Positions 55,764 to 64,000 of a DNA stretch of 64,000 nucleotides are shown in pieces. Source of the stretch: Neomegalonema perideroedes DSM 15528 (lineage in GTDB: Bacteria > Pseudomonadota > Alphaproteobacteria > Rhodobacterales > Rhodobacteraceae). The notes beneath the pieces are model-generated. The model was not told where the DNA came from and made no database searches. It was given only the letters and a program-made list of their open reading frames with translations. A program made the position numbers and the translations under genes. The stretch is from NCBI RefSeq assembly GCF_000374145.1, contig NZ_KB893653.1:1163923-1227922 (forward strand), read 5' to 3'. Position 1 is the first letter of the stretch. Each line of letters starts with the position of its first letter.

Positions 55764-56786
55764 GCGCGCGGCCTGAAGCTCCGCGGGCGATGCGCTCCGC
55801 GCCAGAAGCGGCGTCGCGGGAGGAACGGGCGCGGTCAGCTGCGGCGGCGGCTCGACCAGCTCGGCGTGACGCTCGGCCAATTCCTGCGCCTCGAAGCCGA
55901 CGAGCACGATTCGCTCCTCGCCCTCGGCGTTGCGCAGGAAGGCGCGGCGCGCGACGCGTCCGCGGCGGAAGCCCTCGGCCTGATGGCGGCCGATCCATTT
56001 CGGATCCCGGATCGGCCCCTCCGACAAGAAGGCGAGGGCGGCCACGCCGTCGGGCTCCAGATGCAGCGCGCCTTTCGGGCCGTCGAAGCCGAGCAGCCAG
56101 ACCACCGAGGCGTCCGGCCGATTGGCCACGGCGCGCTCTTCGGCCACGAGGGTCATCTCCTGACGCGCCGCCGGATCGACCAAGGTCGCCGAAACCCCGA
56201 GCGCATAGGAGAAATGCGAGGCCGTCGCCAGAAGCCGGTCGTTCTCCGCGAGGAGGCGGCAGCCGCAATCCTCGCGCCCTTGCAGCGCGGCGAAGCAGCC
56301 TTGCAGCGCCGTGCGGGCGGCGGAGGGATCGTCCGGCCCGCGCCCGAGCGCCAAGGCGGGGCATTGGTCGGCGGGCTCGCCTTGGGCCAAAGCGCGCGGA
56401 CCGAGGGTCTCGACGAAGGCGCGGCCCTGAGGATCGCCGTAGAGCAGCCCGATTTGCGCGGCCTCCAGCCGGGTGGGGCGATAAGCGGCGTCGCTGCGGG
56501 CCAGAGTGGCGGCGTGGCTGACGGCGGCCTCGATTCCGGCGGGGGTCTCGGCGACCACGTCCAGCCGCCGGATGGGGTTGAGGAAGCTCTGACGCGCGGC
56601 GGGCGTGCGAATCGTCTCCGTAAGGAGAGCCTCGCCGCGCAGAGCCTCCGGAGGCGCCTTCGCGCGCGCCGCGCCGCTCCCTAAGACGCCGGAGGCGCCG
56701 CCATGCGCGCATCCGGCGGAGAGAATCGCCAGAAACAGCCAGCCGGACCAGCGAGAAAGGCGCGCGAAAGGAAAGGGCGGGGCCAT
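55761..56786 (-). CDS. Lipoprotein of unknown function
   Basis: This 341-residue protein starts MAPPFPFARLSRWSGWLFLA and has the lipobox ILSAGC, so it is a predicted lipoprotein. Mature sequence includes TPAARQSFLNPIRRLDVVAE, ALQGREDCGCRLLAENDRLL and KWIGRHQAEGFRRGRVARRAF, with no domain that I recognise. The start at 56786 is chosen for the signal peptide; an upstream start would put 46 basic residues before it. Its stop codon lies in the last base triplet of a composite repeat. It is divergent from the cold-shock gene. Confidence 0.65.
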   Translation of the reverse strand: MAPPFPFARLSRWSGWLFLAILSAGCAHGGASGVLGSGAARAKAPPEALRGEALLTETIRTPAARQSFLNPIRRLDVVAETPAGIEAAVSHAATLARSDAAYRPTRLEAAQIGLLYGDPQGRAFVETLGPRALAQGEPADQCPALALGRGPDDPSAARTALQGCFAALQGREDCGCRLLAENDRLLATASHFSYALGVSATLVDPAARQEMTLVAEERAVANRPDASVVWLLGFDGPKGALHLEPDGVAALAFLSEGPIRDPKWIGRHQAEGFRRGRVARRAFLRNAEGEERIVLVGFEAQELAERHAELVEPPPQLTAPVPPATPLLARSASPAELQAAR

Positions 56787-57020
56787 GAAACCAACTCCGG
56801 ATGCGAAAAAGGACTTGCGACGTGCGCGGCGGCGATGATCGTACGGAAGAAAGATTAACCTCAAGGCAACATCTGAAAAGTTAACGCGCTTGTGCGTCGA
56901 AAGGCGTTTTGCGGGGGCGAGCACTTGAACTAAGGTTCATATGGGGCTGCGTATGGGGAGGATCTCCCTCCGGCGCGCGGGTGGATCTGGCGGTTTTGGT
57001 GTGGACGGTTGGCTGAAGGC

Positions 57021-57590
57021 ATGAATGACGACGACGCGAAATCCGCCATGGCGGCGGAACCAGGCGGCACGATCGTCGAAGGCTGGATCAAATGGTATGA
57101 TCCGGGCAAGGGATATGGATTCATGGTGCCCAAAGACGGCGGGTCGGACGTGCTGCTGCACGCCTCCACGCTGAGGGCCGCCGGCGTGCAGACGCTCGTC
57201 GAGGGCGAAGCCGTTTCGGTGGAGGCGGCGCGCAGCGAGCGCGGGCTGCAGGCTCTGCGCATCGTCAAGCTGGACGAGAAGATCCTTCCGCCGCGCGAGC
57301 GGCCTCCGCAGGAAGAGGGCGCGCGTCCCTCCGATTTCGCCGCCGCCGCCGCCGCCGAAGGGCCTTTGATCCCCGCCCGGGTGAAATGGTTCGACAAGAC
57401 CAAAGGCTTCGGCTTCGTGAATCTGCTGGGGCGTCGGGACGACGTCTTCGTGCATATGGAGACTCTGCGGCGCTTCGGCATGCCCGAATTGATCGCGGGA
57501 GAGGCCGTTTTGGTGCGCACCGGCCAAGGGCCGCGCGGGCGCATCACCGTCGAGGTGCGGCCCTGGGAGCATGCTTGTGAGCCGCAATGA
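57021..57590 (+). CDS. Two-domain cold-shock protein
   Basis: This 189-residue protein has two cold-shock (OB-fold) domains: residues about 18-85 (GWIKWYDPGKGYGFMVPKDG, DVLLHASTL) and 115-185 (ARVKWFDKTKGFGFVNLLGR, DVFVHMETLRRFG). The RNP1-like KGYGFM/KGFGFV and RNP2-like VLLHA/VFVHM motifs are intact in both. Such double-CSD proteins bind single-stranded nucleic acid and are common in alphaproteobacteria. Its end overlaps the DUF192 gene by 20 bp, so the two are cotranscribed. Confidence 0.93.
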   Translation: MNDDDAKSAMAAEPGGTIVEGWIKWYDPGKGYGFMVPKDGGSDVLLHASTLRAAGVQTLVEGEAVSVEAARSERGLQALRIVKLDEKILPPRERPPQEEGARPSDFAAAAAAEGPLIPARVKWFDKTKGFGFVNLLGRRDDVFVHMETLRRFGMPELIAGEAVLVRTGQGPRGRITVEVRPWEHACEPQ

Positions 57591-58140
57591 GATCCTGCGG
57601 CGGTCCCTGACGATCGTCGCGACCGCCTTCCTCTGCGCTTCGGAAGCTTTCGTTTCGGGCGGCGCCTCGGCTGAAGCGGCCTCCATCGCCGCCGCGCCGG
57701 ATCCTGAGCCGAATTCCGAACTGGCCGCGCGCGAGGCTCTGGATTGCGCCGCCTCTCAGGGGCGGATCGGCTTCGCCGGGCGCGAGGAGGCGGTCTTCGC
57801 GGTGGAGATCGCCGCCGACGCCGAGACGCAGCGTCAGGGGCTGATGTGGCGCGAGGCTCTGGAGCCGGACGCCGGGATGCTCTTCATCTTCACGCCGCCG
57901 CGGCCCTCGCAATTTTGGATGAAGAACACGCTGATCCCTCTGGACATGATCTTCATCGATCCGCTGGGGCGCATCCAGCATATCGAGCGCGAGGCGGTTC
58001 CGGGCGATCTGGCGCCGAGGGGCCCGGCGCGGGCGGCTTCGGGCGCGGTTCTGGAGATCGCGGGGGGCCGCGCCGCCGAGGTCGGGCTGGAGCTGGGCGA
58101 CGTGGCGCTCTGCCTCGTGGAGGAGCCGAAAAGCCTCTGA
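57571..58140 (+). CDS. Exported DUF192 family protein
   Basis: This 189-residue protein starts with a Sec signal (SLTIVATAFLCASEAFVSGG). The DUF192 blocks follow: FAVEIAADAETQRQGLMWRE, DAGMLFIFTPPRPSQFWMKNT and LIPLDMIFIDPLGRIQHIE. The family is a small periplasmic beta-barrel of unknown function. The ATG at 57571 lies 20 bp inside the end of the cold-shock gene, which indicates translational coupling. Confidence 0.88.
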   Translation: MLVSRNEILRRSLTIVATAFLCASEAFVSGGASAEAASIAAAPDPEPNSELAAREALDCAASQGRIGFAGREEAVFAVEIAADAETQRQGLMWREALEPDAGMLFIFTPPRPSQFWMKNTLIPLDMIFIDPLGRIQHIEREAVPGDLAPRGPARAASGAVLEIAGGRAAEVGLELGDVALCLVEEPKSL

Positions 58141-58220
58141 GAGGCCGTCCGGCGGGCCTTGCGGCGGCTGCGATTCATGAAATCGCGACGAAGCAAAGGC
58201 TTAAAGCCTCGTCTTGATCT

Positions 58221-58241
58221 GAATCGCTCGGAAAACGCTCT
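58221..58241. repeat. Partial, degenerate copy of the hairpin repeat end
   Basis: GAATCGCTCGGAAAACGCTC matches the 3' end of the composite repeats (TCGCTGGAAAACGCTCT) with one inserted base. No full hairpin remains, so this may be a relic or a chance match. Confidence 0.3.
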
Positions 58242-58310
58242 CAAGACGCAGGGCGGCTTCTCCCTCGGATCTCATCCGAAGATCGCGCTGCGACTCTTTC
58301 TGCGATCATG

Positions 58311-58344
58311 AAAAAGCCTCCCCGCCTTGCGACGGGGAGGCTTT
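58311..58344 (-). terminator. Terminator of the DAHP synthase gene
   Basis: AAAGCCTCCCCG pairs perfectly with CGGGGAGGCTTT; a T-run follows on the minus strand. It lies 19 bp after the stop codon and may also act on the DUF192 transcript. Confidence 0.85.
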
Positions 58345-58362
58345 CGCGTTTCGCCTCGGATC

Positions 58363-59757
58363 TCAGCTCGCGGCGGCGAGCCGGGCGCGGCTGCGCTCGG
58401 CTTTGGCGGCCTGAGCGATCTCCTCGAACTCCTCGGCGAGGAGGAAGGCCAACTCCAGCGACTGGCTGGCGTTCAGACGCGGATCGCAGGCCGTATGATA
58501 GCGGTCGGAGAGATTCGCCGCCTTGAGGTCCTGCAAGCCGCCGAGGCATTCCGTCACGTCGGCGCCGGTCATCTCGATATGGGCGCCGCCGGGCTGAGCG
58601 TTCTCGGCGCGGCAGATGTCGAAGAACTCGCGCACTTCCTGCAGGATCCGCTCGAAGGGGCGGGTCTTATAGCCGTTTTCAGCCTTGATGGTGTTGCCGT
58701 GCATGGGGTCGCAGCACCAGACCACCGCCCGGCCCTCGGCCTGCACGCGGCGCACGAGGCTCGGGAGATGCTCTTGCGTCTTGCCCGCGCCGAAGCGGCC
58801 GATCAGCGTAAGGCGTCCCGGCTCGTTTTCGGGGTTCAGCTTGTCGATGAGCTGGATCAACTCGTCGGGCTTGAGGCTCGGGCCGCATTTCAGGCCGATG
58901 GGATTGATCACGCCGCGGCAATATTCGACATGCGCCCCGTCGAGCTGACGGGTGCGGTCGCCGATCCAGAGCATATGCGCCGAACCCGCAAGGGTCTGGC
59001 CGGTGGTGGAGTCCACACGGGTCAGAGCCTGCTCGTAATCGAGCAAAAGCGCCTCATGAGAGGTGAAGAAATCCACCTCATGCAGAGCCGGCGCCTCTGT
59101 GGTCCCCACGCCGCAAGCCTGCATGAAGTCCAGCGCGTCCGAAACCCGCTCGGCGATGCGGCGATAATCCTCGGCGCCTTCGCCGGCGGCGAAGTCGAGG
59201 TTCCACTCCGAGACGCGGCGCATGTCGGCGTAGCCGCCCTTCGAGAAGGCGCGCAGCAGGTTCAGCGTCGCGGCGCTTTGGGTGTAGGCCTCAAGCATCT
59301 TCTCGGGCTTGGGCCGACGGGCCTCGGCGGTGAAGGGCAGATCGTTGATGATGTCGCCGCGATAGCTCGGCAGCTCCACGCCGCCGATGGTCTCGGTGGG
59401 GGCGCTGCGCGGCTTGGCGAATTGCCCCGCCATGCGCCCGACCTTGATCACCGGCTTTTTCGCGCCCCAAGTCAGCACCACGGCCATCTGCAGCAGCACT
59501 CGGAAGGTGTCGCGGACGGCGTTGGCGCGGAAATCGGCGAAGGCTTCGGCGCAATCGCCGCCCTGAAGCAAGAAGGCCTCGCCTTTCGAGGCGGCGGCCA
59601 GGCGCTGTTTGAGGGTGCGCGCCTCTCCCGCAAAAACAAGCGGCGGAAAGCTGGCGAGCTTGTCGGTGACGCCCGCCAGAGCCGCCGCGTCCTCATAGAC
59701 GGGGCTCTGGTGGACGGTGAAATTGCGCCAGCTTTCTTTGCTCCAAGAGGCGGTCAT
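58363..59757 (-). CDS. Class II 3-deoxy-7-phosphoheptulonate synthase
   Basis: This 464-residue plant-type (class II) DAHP synthase condenses erythrose-4-phosphate and phosphoenolpyruvate, the first step of the shikimate pathway. Signature segments are [14 protein letters not shown] (metal Cys), [39 protein letters not shown] and [21 protein letters not shown]. Length is normal. It is transcribed alone with a good terminator. Feedback control cannot be read from the sequence. Confidence 0.95.
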   Translation of the reverse strand: MTASWSKESWRNFTVHQSPVYEDAAALAGVTDKLASFPPLVFAGEARTLKQRLAAASKGEAFLLQGGDCAEAFADFRANAVRDTFRVLLQMAVVLTWGAKKPVIKVGRMAGQFAKPRSAPTETIGGVELPSYRGDIINDLPFTAEARRPKPEKMLEAYTQSAATLNLLRAFSKGGYADMRRVSEWNLDFAAGEGAEDYRRIAERVSDALDFMQACGVGTTEAPALHEVDFFTSHEALLLDYEQALTRVDSTTGQTLAGSAHMLWIGDRTRQLDGAHVEYCRGVINPIGLKCGPSLKPDELIQLIDKLNPENEPGRLTLIGRFGAGKTQEHLPSLVRRVQAEGRAVVWCCDPMHGNTIKAENGYKTRPFERILQEVREFFDICRAENAQPGGAHIEMTGADVTECLGGLQDLKAANLSDRYHTACDPRLNASQSLELAFLLAEEFEEIAQAAKAERSRARLAAAS

Positions 59758-59835
59758 GATGGGGTCTCCTGATATCGATCCGAAGGAGATAAGCGTTTTT
59801 CAACGATAAAGAAACCCCGCCTTTCCCGAAACGGC

Positions 59836-60804
59836 TCAGAGGAGAGGAGGCCCCAGCCCCGGCAGATGCTCCACCTCGAAGCCCGCCGCGCGCAAGGCGG
59901 GGGGCTCGGGCGCCTCGCGGGCTTCTCCGGCGCGGAGCCGGACGACGCGGCGGCCCGCTTCGGCGGCGGCGCGCATGAGTCCGGAGGCGTCGTCCGCGCA
60001 GGCGCGGCGCTCGGAATCGCGGCGGGCGATCTCCAGAAAGCCCGGATCCAGCGCGGGATCATGGAGGATCAGATCCGCTTCCTGAAGTCTTTGGGCGGCG
60101 CGCAGGCTGAGGAGGTCCGGCGCCCCCGGCCCCGCTCCGATCACCGCAAGCGCCCCCGGTTCGGCCTCCGGCGCGCGGCCCTCGGCCATGGCGCGGCGCA
60201 TCAGGGCTTCGGCCTCCGCGAGACGCCCTTGCGCCGCCAGACGCCTCGGCTCTCCGGCGAAGGCCCAGAGCCAGAAGCCCCGCCGCGCCTCATGCGGCAG
60301 GCTCTCGGCGAGGGGCGCGCGCAGCTCGGCGGCGAGGGCGACCAAAGCCCCAAGATCAGGCTCCAGAAGGCTTTCGAGGCGCGTCTTGATCCGCCGCGCG
60401 AGGACCGGCGCCGCGCCCTCGGTGCCGATGGCCGCCACCAGAGGCGCGCGGTCCACGAGGGCGGGGGTGAAGAAATCGCAGAGCTCCGGGCGGTCCACCA
60501 CATTGACGAGGGCGCCGCCCGCCCGCGCCAGAGCCGCCAGCCTCGCGTCTTCGGAATCGTCTCCCGTGGCGACGAAGGCGATGCGCGCGCCCTGAAATTC
60601 GGCCTCGGAGCAGAGGCGCGCGGCCCGGCCCGAAGCGACCAGATCGGCGAGTTCTTCATTGAGATCAGCGGCGAAGACCTCGATCTTCACGCAGGATTTC
60701 AGCAAAAGCCGCGCCTTGCGGGCGGCCTCCTCTCCGCCGCCGAGGATCAGGGCGCGCTCGCCCTCCACCTTCACGAACAGCGGGAAGGCTTTCATTTTAT
60801 TCAT
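59836..60804 (-). CDS. cysG: Siroheme synthase-type protein with shortened methyltransferase domain
   Basis: This 322-residue protein has the CysG N-terminal dehydrogenase/ferrochelatase part: MKAFPLFVKVEGERALILGGGEEAARKARLL (split), VVDRPELCDFFTPALVDRAPL and LARRIKTRLESLLEPDLGAL with the dimerisation helices. After residue 215 begins an uroporphyrinogen methyltransferase (SUMT) domain, ALAVIGAGPGAPDLLSLRAAQ, but only about 100 residues remain instead of about 240. Precorrin-2 oxidation and iron insertion are therefore expected, and methylation is not. The start overlaps the upstream gene stop (ATGA), so the two are coupled. Confidence 0.8.
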   Translation of the reverse strand: MNKMKAFPLFVKVEGERALILGGGEEAARKARLLLKSCVKIEVFAADLNEELADLVASGRAARLCSEAEFQGARIAFVATGDDSEDARLAALARAGGALVNVVDRPELCDFFTPALVDRAPLVAAIGTEGAAPVLARRIKTRLESLLEPDLGALVALAAELRAPLAESLPHEARRGFWLWAFAGEPRRLAAQGRLAEAEALMRRAMAEGRAPEAEPGALAVIGAGPGAPDLLSLRAAQRLQEADLILHDPALDPGFLEIARRDSERRACADDASGLMRAAAEAGRRVVRLRAGEAREAPEPPALRAAGFEVEHLPGLGPPLL

Positions 60805-62198
60805 CGGCGGTTCGCCCAAAGCGCTTCGGCGCGGGCCTGAGCCGCCGCCAGATCCGGCGCCGCGCCCGCCGCCAGCAGCGCCAGAGCCGCCGTCCCGACC
60901 GCCACCGACGCCGAGAACTCATCCTCAAGCCGCCCCTCCCAGAGCGCGGCCAGATCCGCCGGATCGCCGCCCTTCTCAGCCGCGAGCCGTCGTTTCTCGC
61001 TCCAGACGGGCGGGGCGGCTTCATCGAGGATCGCGCCCTGTTCGAGGCGGTAAAGCTCGACGGCTTTGGCCGGATGGCGCTCGAATTCGCCGCCGCCGCC
61101 CTTCAGCGCCATGAAGCGGGGTTGTTCGAGCAAAAGCGCGGCGTCGCGCTGCAAGTCTCTGTAAGGCGGATGAAACACGCCCTGAAGGCTGGTCTCGGCC
61201 CCCGAGGGATTCAGCGCCCGCAGACAGGAGTTCACCGGAGAGCGCAGCCCGAAGACCTCGCGCAGCTTCATCAACTCCTGAAATCGGGGATTCAGCGCCG
61301 CCAGAGGCGCGAAGGCGATCCCCTCCGCCGCGAGCGCCGCCTGAGCGGCCTCGGGAGTTTCGGCCACGGCGATTCCCAGCGCCCGCGATCCGGCCTCCGG
61401 CGTGGGGCCGAGCAGCGGCGTCCAGCCATGGAGCAGCACCGGAAGCTCCGCCCGCGCCAGAAGCTTCGCCGAGAGCAGGAACAGCGGCAAGCCCCGGCTG
61501 GCGCCCGCGGCGTAGGCGGGCCAGTCCACCACGGCGCCGATCTCGCGCCAGCCCGGCGCCAGAGTCTCGCGCATGGCCTCGACGATCCCCGTCGCCTCGG
61601 CCGCGTCCTCGCTGCGATAGCGCAGCAGCATGAGCATCGCGCCGAGGGCTTCGGGCTGGGCCTCGCCCGCCAGAGCCAGACGAAAAGCCTCGCGGATCTC
61701 CTCGCGGGTCAGGTGCCGCGATTTCGACGGCCCGCGGCCCAGAGCCGCCACGAAAGGCGCCAGAGCCTTGCGCCGGGGCGCGCCGAGCGCAGGCGCGAAG
61801 GGCCGCCAGAGCTGCGCAGGCTCCAGCCCCCGCGCGCGGCAGAAGGCGCGGGCCTCGGGCGAATCGAGAAGCTGCAAGGCTTCGGGCTCGATCTGCGCCG
61901 CCAGCCCCGCCGCTCCCGCGCCATAGGCCAATTCCGCCAGAGCCGCGCCTTGCGCCGAAATCTCCAAGATCTGCTCTTCGGCGGCCAGAATCTCCACGCC
62001 GCGTCCGTCCTCCAGCTCCAGCAGGTCGCCGGGGAGGGCCTCAAGCGGGGGATCGAAGGCGTAGGAGACCGCTTCCTCGTGAACCGTGAGCAGGCTTCCC
62101 GTCCCGAGCCGCCGCGCCTGATGCGGCAGCGCAGCCACGTCCCAAGCGGTCGGCGGCTTCTCGGCGGCGCGGATCAGGCGGCGGGCGACGAGGTTCAT
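60801..62198 (-). CDS. Apparent UreE-like domain fused to a TrpD2-like phosphoribosyltransferase-fold protein
   Basis: This is a 465-residue protein. Residues 1-145 resemble the UreE metallochaperone: ALPGDLLELEDGRGVEILAAEEQILEIS matches its LRxGDxL..EDG..VxVxAAxE pattern (split here), then ALAELAYGAGAAGLAAQIEP and RGLEPAQLWRPFAPALGA. UreE's HLGNRH metal motif is replaced by YGAGAAG. Residues 150-465 resemble TrpD2/YbiB-type anthranilate phosphoribosyltransferase relatives, with LTREEIREAFRLALAGEAQPEALGAMLMLLRYRSEDAAE (split), LPVLLHGWTPL and NPSGAETSLQGVFHPPYRDL. The start at 62198 has GAGGAG 7 bp upstream. Its stop overlaps the cysG start. The TrpD2 part is more certain than the UreE part. 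Confidence 0.6.
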   Translation of the reverse strand: MNLVARRLIRAAEKPPTAWDVAALPHQARRLGTGSLLTVHEEAVSYAFDPPLEALPGDLLELEDGRGVEILAAEEQILEISAQGAALAELAYGAGAAGLAAQIEPEALQLLDSPEARAFCRARGLEPAQLWRPFAPALGAPRRKALAPFVAALGRGPSKSRHLTREEIREAFRLALAGEAQPEALGAMLMLLRYRSEDAAEATGIVEAMRETLAPGWREIGAVVDWPAYAAGASRGLPLFLLSAKLLARAELPVLLHGWTPLLGPTPEAGSRALGIAVAETPEAAQAALAAEGIAFAPLAALNPRFQELMKLREVFGLRSPVNSCLRALNPSGAETSLQGVFHPPYRDLQRDAALLLEQPRFMALKGGGGEFERHPAKAVELYRLEQGAILDEAAPPVWSEKRRLAAEKGGDPADLAALWEGRLEDEFSASVAVGTAALALLAAGAAPDLAAAQARAEALWANRR

Positions 62199-62227
62199 GG
62201 CGGGCTCCTCACAGAACGGGGGAGCGG

Positions 62228-63166
62228 CTAAAATACCGCCCGCGCGATCAAAAGCCAGATGGGGATGGTCAGCGCGCCCATGAGCGTGCCCACCAGCAGC
62301 GTGGCGGCGGCGACGTCCTGTCCGCGTTTGAAGAGCGTGGCGAAGAGATAGATGTTCAGCCCTCCCGGCGAGGCCGCCACCACCACCGCGATCTTGGCCA
62401 GATCCGGCGGCGCGCGAAAGGCCAGCGTCAGCCCGAGCACGAGCAGGGGATGGAGCATGGTCTTGGTCAGAGCCGCCGAGAAGGCGGGCTTGAGCGAGCC
62501 CATGAGGCGGCTTTGCGCCAAGGCGCCGCCCACGCCGAAGAGCCCCACGGCGGGCGATGCCTCGCCGAGCATGCGCGCGCCCTCCATGATCGGCGAGGGG
62601 ACGGGCAGATTCAGCAGATTGACGATCAGTCCGAGCGCCACGCCCCAGATCAGCGGATTGCGCCACAGCCCTATCCCGACCTCCCTGACGGCGGCGAGGG
62701 CGCCGCGTCCGTCGCGGCGCGAGGTCTCCATCACCAGCGTGCCCACCAGATAGAGCAAAGGCGCGTGAAGTCCGATGATGGCGAAGGCGGGGCCTTCGGC
62801 TTCGGGGCCGAAGGCGCGCACCGAAACCGGATAGCCGATGAAGAGCGAATTGGAGAAGGTGCAGGCGAAGGCGAAGGCGGCGGCCTCGCCGGGCGTCATG
62901 CCGAAGGCTTTGCGGCCCATGGTCATGCCGAAGGCGAAGCTCAGGACGGCGCCGATGTAGAAGGCGCCCACCACGCGCGGATCGAAGGCGACGCCGAATT
63001 CAAGATTCGCCGCGCCGGTGAAGAGCAGACAGGGGCTCGCCACCCGGTTCACGAAGGAGAGCAGGAAATCCAGCCCCGAGGCGGGAAAAAGCCCGGTCTT
63101 CACCGCCAGCCAGCCCCCGGCGAGCAGCGCGAAGATCGGCGCGACGACGATCAGCACCTCGGTCAT
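62228..63166 (-). CDS. AEC family transporter
   Basis: This 312-residue membrane protein has about ten helices in two halves, of the auxin efflux carrier (AEC) type: VLIVVAPIFALLAGGWLAVKTG, FACTFSNSLFIGYPVSVRAFG and the second-half SPAVGLFGVGGALAQSRLMG with the crossover Pro/Gly segments. Bacterial members often move dicarboxylates or malonate; the substrate here is open. It lies 30 bp upstream of the fusion gene on the same strand and may share its transcript, and metG is just upstream. Confidence 0.88.
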   Translation of the reverse strand: MTEVLIVVAPIFALLAGGWLAVKTGLFPASGLDFLLSFVNRVASPCLLFTGAANLEFGVAFDPRVVGAFYIGAVLSFAFGMTMGRKAFGMTPGEAAAFAFACTFSNSLFIGYPVSVRAFGPEAEGPAFAIIGLHAPLLYLVGTLVMETSRRDGRGALAAVREVGIGLWRNPLIWGVALGLIVNLLNLPVPSPIMEGARMLGEASPAVGLFGVGGALAQSRLMGSLKPAFSAALTKTMLHPLLVLGLTLAFRAPPDLAKIAVVVAASPGGLNIYLFATLFKRGQDVAAATLLVGTLMGALTIPIWLLIARAVF

Positions 63167-63208
63167 GAGGCTTCTCTCCTTGCGCCGCGAGGGCTAGGGC
63201 TCCGGCTT

Positions 63209-64000
63209 TCAGGCGGCGCCGCCGCTGAAGCGCGCCTCGAGGGCCTCGCGCTCGGAATCCTCCATCTTGCGGAAGAGGTTCTCCGGCACGGCGAAGGCGT
63301 GGCCCGCCGCAAGGGCGGTCAGCGCCGAGGCGGCGTCCTTGGGCCAAGCCTTCAGCGTCTCCTCGGGCAGGTTCAGCGCCGCGAGGATCTTGCCGGAGGC
63401 CTCCGGGATGAAGGGCGCCGAGAGGATCGCGTAGAGCCGCGCGAGATTCACCCCCACGCGCACCGTCTGAGCGGCGGCGGCGGGATCGGTCTTGAAGCTC
63501 GACCAAGGGGCGGCGCGCTGGAGATAATCATTGCCCAGAGACCAGATCGCCCGCAATTCCGAGGCGGCCTTGCGGATCTCCAGAGCCTCCCAATGGGCGG
63601 CGTAGGCGGTGAGGGCCTTGTCGAGGTTCTCGGTCAATTCGGCTTCGAGCGGGCCGGGGGCGCCGCCTTCAGGCAGGGCCGCGCTTGGAGCGCCTGAAGT
63701 AGAGGGGAATTTCGCGGCGGCGAATTTCGTCACCCGCGAGACGAAATTCCCCAAGACGTCCGCGAGATCCTTATTCAGCGCCGTCTGGAGGACGCCCCAA
63801 GTGAAATCGGCGTCGCTGCCCTCCGGCGCGTTGGAGAGCAGAGTCCAGCGCCAGACGTCGGAATTGGGCAGCACCTCAAGGGCCTGGTCCATGAAGACGC
63901 CGCGCCCCTGGCTGGTCGAGAATTTCCCGCCGTCGTAATTCAGCCAGTTGAAGCCCTTGATGAGATCCACGAGCTTCCAGGGCTCGCCCGAGCCCATGAT
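63209..64000 (-). CDS. metG: Methionyl-tRNA synthetase (C-terminal part; 5' end outside window)
   Basis: The frame is open to the window edge, and the last 264 codons or so are present. It contains the KMSKS-equivalent [18 protein letters not shown], then [22 protein letters not shown] and the anticodon-binding helices [21 protein letters not shown] and [18 protein letters not shown] in place of KMSKS is typical of one MetRS subclass in alphaproteobacteria. The C-terminal dimerisation (Trbp111-like) domain is absent. The rest of the gene, including HIGH, lies beyond base 64000. Confidence 0.95.
   Translation of the reverse strand: MMGSGEPWKLVDLIKGFNWLNYDGGKFSTSQGRGVFMDQALEVLPNSDVWRWTLLSNAPEGSDADFTWGVLQTALNKDLADVLGNFVSRVTKFAAAKFPSTSGAPSAALPEGGAPGPLEAELTENLDKALTAYAAHWEALEIRKAASELRAIWSLGNDYLQRAAPWSSFKTDPAAAAQTVRVGVNLARLYAILSAPFIPEASGKILAALNLPEETLKAWPKDAASALTALAAGHAFAVPENLFRKMEDSEREALEARFSGGAA

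Overview
This window is very G+C-rich chromosomal DNA (about 70% by eye, not computed) from an alphaproteobacterium, most likely Rhodobacterales or a close relative. That placement rests on the gene set: a CcmI-type cytochrome c maturation protein, the L-malyl-CoA lyase of the ethylmalonyl-CoA pathway, ChpT of the CtrA phosphorelay, COQ9, the zeta-type ATP synthase inhibitor (DUF1476), a DksA with one of four zinc cysteines, and a KFSTSQ-type methionyl-tRNA synthetase. Nearly all the sequence is housekeeping or metabolic coding DNA. I see no prophage, insertion sequence, CRISPR array or integrase.

Layout. Positions 1-3.1 kb hold a plus-strand run: ccmI end, ruvX, DUF1289, aspartic protease, bolA and grxD (the last two an iron-sulfur partner pair). 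3.2-10.4 kb hold a small metalloprotease, mcl1, a Pro/Ala-rich META lipoprotein, a membrane-anchored Mrr-like nuclease and aconitase. 10.7-13.4 kb hold tRNA-Pro(CGG), tRNA-Gln(TTG), an IMPACT-family protein, S21, COQ9 and an AT-rich gap. 13.4-21.9 kb hold RNase D, a D,D-carboxypeptidase, SufE, a 1004-residue SIR2-TPR protein coupled to a homocysteine methyltransferase, and a DsbD-N protein. 22-29.8 kb hold pyrG, hisN, an acetyltransferase, asd, an EamA transporter, creD behind a promoter/operator, and trxA. 29.8-39.5 kb hold a TPR-glycosyltransferase-like protein, ubiE-ubiB, a rhodanese, a NosP/NahK-type nitric-oxide sensing pair, a J-domain protein and dksA. 39.7-47.1 kb hold the zeta inhibitor, a 1031-residue secreted protein, chpT, recA, DUF924 and a PfpI protein. 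47.1-55.5 kb hold a TRAP transporter, an RlmI-like methyltransferase, a coiled-coil exported protein and comEC. 55.5-64 kb hold a lipoprotein, a double cold-shock protein, DUF192, class II DAHP synthase, a shortened siroheme synthase, a UreE-like/TrpD2-like fusion, an AEC transporter and the end of metG.

The most interesting items are: (1) the SIR2-TPR protein, whose expected catalytic His is Ala and whose stop overlaps the next start; (2) the apparent UreE-like plus TrpD2-like fusion, overlapping a siroheme synthase with a shortened methyltransferase domain; (3) a composite hairpin repeat family at three loci, one a 63-bp-period tandem; (4) a 34-codon leader frame coupled to nosP; (5) a consensus promoter with a 9-bp inverted repeat over its -10 box before creD; (6) a strong terminator 23 bp before the pyrG start codon. 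None of these is proven to be a new system; each is argued from sequence only.
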